DNA of 64,000 nt from Brucella pecoris. Its GTDB lineage: Bacteria; Pseudomonadota; Alphaproteobacteria; Rhizobiales; Rhizobiaceae. Below are positions 58,471-64,000 of this stretch, in pieces; the first letter of the stretch is position 1, and each line of letters begins with the position of its first letter. The stretch is from contig NZ_VEWK01000013.1 in assembly GCF_006376675.1 (NCBI RefSeq), forward strand, positions 91,776 through 155,775, given 5' to 3'. The notes below the pieces were generated by a model that was given only the letters and a program-made list of their open reading frames with translations, was not told the origin of the DNA and ran no database searches. The position numbers and the translations under genes were made by a program.

Positions 58471-59181
58471 ATGTCGATTTGGGTTCGCATTGGTGAGTTT
58501 GTCACATCCGTGGCGTCGAATGCCATTTCTGGCGTTATCGAAGCCGTGCGCACCGTTTTCGAAGGTGATGCCGATACACGCCGTCAGGTGGCCTTCTCTA
58601 TCGCGATGATCGCGCTTTCGGCCAAAATGGCCAAGGCGGACGGGGTTGTCACCCAAGATGAAATCCGCGCTTTTCAGGATATTTTCGCCGTACCGAAGGA
58701 AGAAACCGCACACGTTGCGCGGCTTTATGATCTCGCCAAGCAGGATGTTGCAGGCTATGAATCCTACGCGCGTCAGCTCGCCGGATTGTGCAGCGAAGGA
58801 CAGACCAATTGTCATCTTCTCGAGGACATTCTTGACGGGCTTTTCCATATTGCTACCGCTGATGGCTATGTGCACGAAAAGGAAATGGCCTTTCTTGCGG
58901 GCGTAGCCGATATTTTCGGCTATGACGAGGTTGCTTTCGACCGGATCGCGATCCGGCACGTCCAGCGTGGTGCTGATGATCCTTATGCCATTTTGGGGCT
59001 GGAGCGCGGCGTTTCCTTCGAGATGGCCCGCAAGCGCTATCGCGCGCTGGTCAAGGAGCACCATCCTGACCGGCTGGTCGCAGAAGGTTTGCCGCTCGAA
59101 TTCATAACCATTGCCAACAGGCGTCTGGCGGCGATAAACGCTGCCTGGGCGAGTATTGAGAAGAATCTGGAGGCTGCATGA
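58471..59181 (+). CDS. DjlA-like co-chaperone: TerB domain plus J domain
   Basis: 236 residues. Central TerB-like domain (about 40-165) with AKMAKADGVVTQDEIRAFQD and HIATADGYVHEKEMAFLAGV, then a C-terminal J domain with DPYAILGLERGVSF, KRYRALVKEHHPDRL; the HPD motif is intact. No N-terminal membrane anchor is evident, unlike E. coli DjlA. Stimulates DnaK ATPase. TGA overlaps the ATG of the amidase gene. Confidence 0.87.
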   Translation: MSIWVRIGEFVTSVASNAISGVIEAVRTVFEGDADTRRQVAFSIAMIALSAKMAKADGVVTQDEIRAFQDIFAVPKEETAHVARLYDLAKQDVAGYESYARQLAGLCSEGQTNCHLLEDILDGLFHIATADGYVHEKEMAFLAGVADIFGYDEVAFDRIAIRHVQRGADDPYAILGLERGVSFEMARKRYRALVKEHHPDRLVAEGLPLEFITIANRRLAAINAAWASIEKNLEAA

Positions 59182-59984
59182 GCAGCGTGCGCGAAATCGA
59201 GAGCGAATTGCTGCAGGAACTGGCGCTGGAGCGGCCAGATTTTGTCGGGGCAATGCTCGATCCGTCACCGAATTTCGGTCCGCGCCGCGACGGAAAAGTG
59301 CCTGTCTTTCTTATTCTCCATTATACCGGGTTATCGACTGCCGAAGAGGCAGTGCAGGTTTTGAAGTCGCCGGATATGGAAGTTTCCGCGCATTATCTTG
59401 TCCATGAAGATGGACGGATTGTGCAGATGGTTTCGGAAAAAGCGCGCGCATGGCATGCAGGCAAGAGCTTCTGGAAAGGCGAGACGGATATAAATTCCGC
59501 TTCCATCGGCATCGAGATCGTCAATCCGGGTAATCTTGAAAATTACCCGGCCTTCAAAGATGCGCAGATCGATGCGGTTATCCGCCTCTGTCGCTATATC
59601 TGCGAGCGCTATGCCATCAGGCCGGAAAATGTTCTGGCCCATTCGGATATCGCACCGGCGCGAAAGACCGATCCCGGCCATAACTTTCCCTGGAAACGGC
59701 TCCACGATGCAGGCGTAGGGCACTATATTGAGCCGACGCCGGTCCGGGGGGGACGGTTTCTGGCACGCGGCGAAAACGGCCAGCCGGTCGAAGCCTTGCA
59801 ATCCATGCTGGCACTTTATGGCTATGAAGTCGCCATCACCGGTGTCTTCGATGAAGGCACCGAAACCGTGATTAAGGCCTTTCAGCGTCATTTTCGGACA
59901 CAAAATGTGGACGGGGTGGCCGATGTATCTACTATAGATACCCTCTACAGGCTAATTTTTTCCCTGCAAAATGTTACCGCCTGA
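59178..59984 (+). CDS. N-acetylmuramoyl-L-alanine amidase (AmiD type)
   Basis: 268 residues. Amidase_2 domain with zinc ligands in FLILHYTGLST, and HSDIAPARKTDPGHNFPW, acidic residue in SIGIEIVNPG; then a C-terminal peptidoglycan-binding repeat (QSMLALYGYEVAITGVFDEG, VIKAFQRHFR). No signal peptide is seen, which suggests a cytosolic muropeptide-recycling enzyme like AmpD. Translationally coupled to the djlA-like gene. Confidence 0.88.
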   Translation: MSSVREIESELLQELALERPDFVGAMLDPSPNFGPRRDGKVPVFLILHYTGLSTAEEAVQVLKSPDMEVSAHYLVHEDGRIVQMVSEKARAWHAGKSFWKGETDINSASIGIEIVNPGNLENYPAFKDAQIDAVIRLCRYICERYAIRPENVLAHSDIAPARKTDPGHNFPWKRLHDAGVGHYIEPTPVRGGRFLARGENGQPVEALQSMLALYGYEVAITGVFDEGTETVIKAFQRHFRTQNVDGVADVSTIDTLYRLIFSLQNVTA

Positions 59985-60301
59985 CCAAGTGTGTGCGGGC
60001 AAGTTTTCTATTCAGCGTTGATTCGCATTTCTGTAATGATTTCAAAAAAATAGTTTGTTTGAAGCCGATCGTCCGGGAGATTTTGTAAGGGTTTCGCTTG
60101 CCTTAGCGCGAATTGCAAATGTTACAACCTGTAAGACTATTTTACTTTTGCAACCAATCTTCGGCTGCATTTGCCCTCCACTTCATCGCTCAATCCCAGC
60201 GGACAAGGGTTTAAAAACCCATATTGGGCGGGATCAAAAAACAGGACTGTCTCTCCCAAGACGGGCGGTCTGACAAAAGAAACGTTCCAAGACGGTAGGT
60301 T
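59985..60301. promoter_or_regulatory. Non-coding region upstream of the lytic transglycosylase
   Basis: Just over 300 bp, AT-rich near 60030-60060 and 60130-60150. No gene or clear dyad recognised; carries the downstream promoter. Confidence 0.4.
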
Positions 60302-60946
60302 ATGAAAACAAATTTTGTTGTTGTTTGCGCCCTTGTTGGCGCGATGAGTTCGTTTGGCCTGAATCCAGCACTAAGTGCCCCTTCATCTGAACCGACCAAC
60401 CTCGCAGCTCTCCTCAAGGCACGCCAGCAGAACAAGACTGCGGAGGCGGAAAAGCCAACCACAGCGCCGAAAAAGGCATCAGTCGTCAGCCGCCGTGCGG
60501 CACCTGCCACCAATGGTTCCACTGGTAAGCGTTCGCAGTCGAAAGACTCGACTACCCGTAGTGCCAAGGGTGGTAGCACCTATTCCGGTATCATCAACCG
60601 TTATGCATCAACATACGGCGTACCTTCCGCACTTGCTCATGCAGTTGTGCGTCACGAAAGCAATTTCCAGCCGAACGTGCGGGGCAAGGCCGGTGAAATC
60701 GGTCTGATGCAGATCAAGCTCTCGACCGCACGCGGTCTCGGCTATACGGGCTCTGCCAAGGGTCTCTACGAGCCATCAACAAACATCCAGTTCGGCATGA
60801 AGTATCTGGCCATGGCGCAGAAACTCGGCGGTGGAAGCACCTGCGGCACGATCCTGAAGTACAATGCCGGTCATGGTGCAACGCGCATGAACCCGACCTC
60901 TGCAAAGTATTGCAGCTCGGTCAAGGCCTATATGCGCGCGCTCTGA
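60302..60946 (+). CDS. Lytic transglycosylase (SLT domain)
   Basis: 214 residues: signal peptide (VVCALVGAMSSFGLNPALSA), basic Ser/Thr/Lys-rich linker (40-95), then an SLT domain: YGVPSALAHAVVRHESNFQP with the catalytic Glu, GKAGEIGLMQIKLSTARGLG and ILKYNAGHGA. Cleaves peptidoglycan; in Brucellaceae similar small SLT proteins serve secretion systems or cell division, which cannot be decided here. Confidence 0.88.
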   Translation: MKTNFVVVCALVGAMSSFGLNPALSAPSSEPTNLAALLKARQQNKTAEAEKPTTAPKKASVVSRRAAPATNGSTGKRSQSKDSTTRSAKGGSTYSGIINRYASTYGVPSALAHAVVRHESNFQPNVRGKAGEIGLMQIKLSTARGLGYTGSAKGLYEPSTNIQFGMKYLAMAQKLGGGSTCGTILKYNAGHGATRMNPTSAKYCSSVKAYMRAL

Positions 60947-61004
60947 CGCGAATGCAGATTTGCGTCGGCGGTCGCGTAGAGTACAGGCTGCCTGATGTAA
61001 ACGG

Positions 61005-61037
61005 AAAGCCGACAGTGGAGACACTGTCGGCTTTTCT
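61005..61037 (+). terminator. Intrinsic terminator
   Basis: AAAGCCGACAGTG-GAGA-CACTGTCGGCTTT with a following TTCTGTTT. Confidence 0.88.
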
Positions 61038-61106
61038 GTTTCGAGTGTGTTCATAATTTTTGAGAAATCCGGTTTCACTGTGCTGCTATCGTTGCTATAT
61101 GCGCGC

Positions 61107-61531
61107 TGTCAGTCGGTCGGGCAGCCGCGCTTGTCATATGCCGAAAGGCGGCAGGTGAGGAAAGTCCGGGCTCCATGGAAACACGATGCCGGGTAACGCC
61201 CGGCGGGGGCGACCCCAGGGATAGTGCCACAGAGAGTAGACCGCCCCGTCTTCCGTACCGCTTTGTAGAGCGGCAGGGATGACGGGGTAAGGGTGAAAGG
61301 GTGGGGTAAGAGCCCACCGCGTCCGCAGCAATGTGGATGGCACGGTAAACCCCATCGGGAGCAAAACCGAATAGGGACGGCGCGTCGGTTCGCAAGGACC
61401 GGTAATCAGTTTCCGGATCAGCCGTCCGGGTGGGTTGCAAGAGGCGGGTGGCGACATCCGTCCCAGATGAATGGCTGCCACGTCGGGCGCAAGCCCGGCC
61501 ATACAGAACCCGGCTTACAGACCGGCTGACA
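61107..61531 (+). ncRNA. rnpB: RNase P RNA, bacterial type A
   Basis: The terminal helix pairs GTCAGTCGGTC (61108-61118) with GACCGGCTGAC (61520-61530). Conserved core elements: GAGGAAAGTCCGGGCTCC, ATAGTGCCACAGAGAGTAGA, GGTAAGGGTGAAAGGGTG, GGTAAGAGCCCACCGC, GGTAAACCCC and, near the 3' end, CAGAACCCGGCTTACAG. Catalytic subunit that trims tRNA 5' ends. AATTTTTCTC follows the 3' end. Exact ends are estimated from the terminal helix. Confidence 0.97.
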
Positions 61532-61633
61532 ATTTTTCTCACAAGACTGTTTCGATATTCGAACGCAAGAAACGGATAGTTGCGTTGCGGCCGGGACTCT
61601 AATTGGGACCTCCACGAAATCATGGAGGTCGAT

Positions 61634-62383
61634 ATGTCCAGCTTGAAAGACAAGGTTGCAATCATCACAGGTGCATCATCTGGAATAGGGCGTGCTGCTG
61701 CATTGCTCTTTGCCAGAGAAGGCGCAGCAATTGTACTGAATGCCCGCGGACTTGCGGGTCTCGAACGTGTAGCTGAAGAGATCGCTGCGTTCGGCGGGAA
61801 AGCCCATTGCGTTGCCGGCGACGTTTCTGAAGTCCAAACCCATGAAGCGCTGGCTACGGCAGCGAAGGACAAATTCGGTGGGCTCGATATCGCATTGAAC
61901 AATGCAGGCACGGTCGGGCCTGTCGCTCCGCTTGCCGAAATCGGCCCCGATGATTGGCAAGCCGTCCTCTCGGGAAACCTGACCTCGGCCTTTCTGGGAG
62001 CCAGATCGCAAATTTCACTGATGCTCGAACGGGGTGGTGGCTCGATTATCTTCACCTCAACATTTGTCGGTACGAGCGTCGGTATTCCCGGCATGTCGGT
62101 TTACGGAACCTCGAAGGCAGCCCTTATGGGGATGGTCAAGGGCATAACCGCCGACTACGGCGCGCGTGGTATCCGGGCAAATGCGCTACTGCCAGGTGGC
62201 GTCGATACGCCGATGGGCGGAGATGAAAAGCATAAGGAATGGGCTGCAGGCCTGCATGCGATGAAGCGGATTGCCCAGCCGGAAGAAATTGCGCAGGCCG
62301 CGCTGTTTCTGGCCGGTCCCATGTCGAGTTTTGTCGCTGGGTCGGCGCTTTATGCAGATGGTGGCAATGCGGCAGTGAAATAA
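61634..62383 (+). CDS. SDR-family oxidoreductase
   Basis: 249 residues from ATG 61634, with GGAGG seven bases upstream; the frame start at 61580 is unsupported. NAD(P) motif TGASSGIG (10-17), NNAG, TSTFVG, catalytic YGTSK and the PGGVDTPMG loop. Classical short-chain dehydrogenase; substrate unknown. The family alignment is complete. Confidence 0.87.
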   Translation: MSSLKDKVAIITGASSGIGRAAALLFAREGAAIVLNARGLAGLERVAEEIAAFGGKAHCVAGDVSEVQTHEALATAAKDKFGGLDIALNNAGTVGPVAPLAEIGPDDWQAVLSGNLTSAFLGARSQISLMLERGGGSIIFTSTFVGTSVGIPGMSVYGTSKAALMGMVKGITADYGARGIRANALLPGGVDTPMGGDEKHKEWAAGLHAMKRIAQPEEIAQAALFLAGPMSSFVAGSALYADGGNAAVK

Positions 62384-62387
62384 AGAG

Positions 62388-62418
62388 ATGGGCGGCTTCG
62401 CGATACGAAGCCGCCCAT
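62388..62418. terminator. Hairpin between convergent SDR and mntH genes
   Basis: ATGGGCGGCTTCG-CGATA-CGAAGCCGCCCAT, a perfect 13-bp stem without a T-run; probably stops both transcripts. Confidence 0.6.
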
Positions 62419-62438
62419 TCGAAAGCCTCGGGAGGGGC

Positions 62439-63809
62439 CTAGATTGGTATGCCGGTTAGGAAATCGTAGATCAGCTTCATGTTCAGGACGACGATGATCG
62501 CTGCAGTGATGGCGGCAAGGATCGTCACCCAGCGTGGAGCGACCAGCGGTCCCATCTTCTTTTTCTCTGCCGTGAACATGACGAGCGGAATGATGGCAAA
62601 GGGAAGCTGAAGGCTCAACACGACCTGAGACAGGATCAGAAGTTCAGTCGTACCTTGCGATCCATACATGATCGTCACGACGGCGGCCGGAACAATGGCC
62701 ACGAAGCGTGTGATTGCACGGCGCAGCCACGGCTTCAGACGGATGTCGATAAAACCTTCCATGACGATCTGGCCGGCCATAGTCGCAGTAATGGTCGAGT
62801 TCAGACCGCAGCACAGAAGCGCAATGGCGAAGAGTGTGGGCGCGAGGGCTGATCCCAGCAGCGGGTTCAGAAGGGCATGAGCCTTGTCCAGATCTTCGAC
62901 GGCGGTATTGCCGGTCGCGTTGAAACTTGCCGCAGCCAGGATCAGGATCGATGCATTGACCAGAAGAGCGAAGGTCAGGGCAATAGTAGAATCCAGCGTC
63001 GCAAAGCGTATGGCCTCGCGCTTTTCAGCAGTTGTGTGGCCATAATCGCGTGTCTGGATGATGCCGGAATGCAGATAGAGATTATGCGGCATGACCGTGG
63101 CGCCAATGATGCCGAGCGCAATATAGAGCATGTCCGGATTGCCGATGATCTCGGTGGTTGGTGCAAATCCCTTGATGACCGCGCTCCATTGCGGTTGCGC
63201 CATCAGAATCTGGATGAGGAAGCAGAGCGCGATCACAGCCAGAAGCGTGATGATGAGCGCCTCGACACGGCGAAAGCCTTTGTTCTGCAGATAAAGCACC
63301 AGAAGGACGTCGGCGGCGGTGATGATGACGCCGATTTCAAGCGGAATGCCGAAGAGCAGGTTGAGACCGATGGCCGTGCCTATGACTTCCGCCAGGTCGG
63401 TGGCGCAAATTGCAAGTTCGGCCAGAAGCCAGAGCGGCCACGCAAGAAAACGCGGATAAGCATCGCGACAGGCCTGCGCAAGGTCGCGACCGGTCGCGAC
63501 GGCAAGACGAGCACAGAGTGCCTGCAGGAGAACGGCCATCAGATTGGACAGCAGAACAACCGATAACAGCGTATAGCCGAAGCGGGAGCCGCCAGCAAGC
63601 GACGTGGCCCAATTGCCAGGGTCCATATACCCGACAGCAACCAGATAGCCGGGACCGAAAAAGGACAGCGCGCGGCGAAACTTCGAACCGGACCGATTAA
63701 CTCTGATAGAGCGGTGGACGTCGGACATGGATGCTTCGCCGCGATCCCGTCGCCAGCCTTCAAATGTAACTTCACCAGCGCCGGAGGGACCTGCTCCATG
63801 AGGTGCCAT
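62439..63809 (-). CDS. mntH: Nramp-type manganese transporter MntH
   Basis: 456 residues from ATG 63809 (MAPHGAGPSG); starting at 63842 would place the N-terminus inside the Mur-box-like dyad. Eleven membrane helices. Metal-binding helix 1 GYMDPGNWATS and helix 6 GATVMPHNLYLHSG are intact. Imports Mn2+ (and other divalent ions) with protons; in Brucella it is needed for intracellular growth. Expected regulation is by Mur, the manganese-responsive Fur homologue. Confidence 0.94.
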   Translation of the reverse strand: MAPHGAGPSGAGEVTFEGWRRDRGEASMSDVHRSIRVNRSGSKFRRALSFFGPGYLVAVGYMDPGNWATSLAGGSRFGYTLLSVVLLSNLMAVLLQALCARLAVATGRDLAQACRDAYPRFLAWPLWLLAELAICATDLAEVIGTAIGLNLLFGIPLEIGVIITAADVLLVLYLQNKGFRRVEALIITLLAVIALCFLIQILMAQPQWSAVIKGFAPTTEIIGNPDMLYIALGIIGATVMPHNLYLHSGIIQTRDYGHTTAEKREAIRFATLDSTIALTFALLVNASILILAAASFNATGNTAVEDLDKAHALLNPLLGSALAPTLFAIALLCCGLNSTITATMAGQIVMEGFIDIRLKPWLRRAITRFVAIVPAAVVTIMYGSQGTTELLILSQVVLSLQLPFAIIPLVMFTAEKKKMGPLVAPRWVTILAAITAAIIVVLNMKLIYDFLTGIPI

Positions 63810-63837
63810 GATAAATGCCTTGATTTCTTTATGCAGT

Positions 63838-63852
63838 TGCAAACTATTCGCA
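63838..63852 (-). promoter_or_regulatory. Mur/Fur-box-like dyad upstream of mntH
   Basis: On the minus strand TGCGAATAGTTTGCA, an imperfect inverted repeat of TGCAAA with a 3-bp centre, 29 bp before the chosen mntH start. Resembles rhizobial manganese-responsive (MRS/Mur) sites. Confidence 0.5.
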
Positions 63853-63892
63853 TTAAATAATCGGTCGTGTGCTGGGTGTCAACAGGAAGTGA

Positions 63893-64000
63893 AGGGCAGT
63901 AGGGCAGTAGGGGAATAGGGCAGTAGGGGAATAGGGGAATAGGGGAATAGGGGAATAGGGGAATAGGGGAATAGGGGAATAGGGGAATAGGGGAATAGGG
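63893..64000. repeat. Octamer tandem array (AGGGCAGT / AGGGGAAT), runs past the window
   Basis: Thirteen complete 8-bp units: AGGGCAGT, AGGGCAGT, AGGGGAAT, AGGGCAGT, then nine AGGGGAAT and a partial unit at the edge. AGGGCAGT is the octamer used in Brucella variable-number typing. The array is 41 bp from the mntH-proximal dyad. Confidence 0.95.

Noticed and set aside
63893..64000. Possible CRISPR array
   Set aside because: The units are contiguous octamers without spacers; it is a simple tandem repeat. No CRISPR array or cas gene is visible anywhere in the window.

Overview
The window comes from a chromosome of an alphaproteobacterium of the Brucella/Ochrobactrum group (Brucellaceae). Pointers are a BP26/Omp28 homologue that closely resembles the Brucella protein as I remember it, dnaG followed by rpoD, a type A RNase P RNA of rhizobial form, choloylglycine hydrolases, btaAB, several copies of a roughly 105-bp double-palindrome repeat like the Bru-RS elements, and a tandem octamer array (AGGGCAGT/AGGGGAAT) of the kind used for Brucella typing. 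No database search was possible; family names rest on motifs and memory.

Layout. 1-8.2 kb is housekeeping: the start of a Na/Pi-cotransporter-like gene, dnaG (primase), rpoD (main sigma factor) behind a leader rich in GANTC sites with a CtrA-type box, then a HlyU-like gene, a DUF2798 protein, a YcgN-type protein, a secreted basic protein and bp26. At 8185-8261 lies a tRNA with a CAT anticodon.

8.26-25.33 kb is an integrated element of about 17 kb bounded by a 17-bp direct repeat of the tRNA 3' end. It has a tyrosine integrase at the tRNA end, a leftward int operon, an XRE/S24-like repressor flanked by five copies of one operator (ATCCG-N4-CGGAT), and a long rightward operon: Cro-like gene, replication-initiator-like gene with three internal iteron-like repeats, ParB-like protein, ClpP-like protease, HNH nuclease, HK97-gp10-like protein, tape measure, a proteasome/HslV-like Ntn-hydrolase homologue, a DUF3168 protein and a GNAT-like protein. 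Terminase, portal, capsid, major tail and lysis genes are not recognisable. It is either a deleted prophage whose remaining genes are still intact, or a satellite-like element. A HIRAN-domain gene sits near the right end.

25.3-37 kb is accessory and envelope DNA: an IalB-like protein, CsbD, two secreted choloylglycine hydrolases on either side of a DUF4239 membrane protein and an outer-membrane barrel, several Bru-RS-like repeats, a TerC-family gene with a structured leader, an IS5-family insertion sequence placed exactly in the terC stop codon, a DUF2165 protein, pncA and a PhnA-like protein.

37-64 kb holds metabolic and envelope genes: gbcAB (glycine betaine demethylation), a lyxose-isomerase-like gene, ugd, a LAB_N/glycosyltransferase pair, a lipase, ettA, tam, an MHS-family transporter, a DUF2293 gene, an ArsR-methyltransferase fusion (SahR type) with metF, a 28-codon membrane peptide, an AEC transporter, two murein hydrolases, btaAB (betaine lipid synthesis) with a candidate Pho box, two small lipoproteins, a djlA-like gene with an amidase, a lytic transglycosylase, rnpB, an SDR gene and mntH, whose upstream region carries a candidate Mur box and the octamer array that runs off the end of the window.
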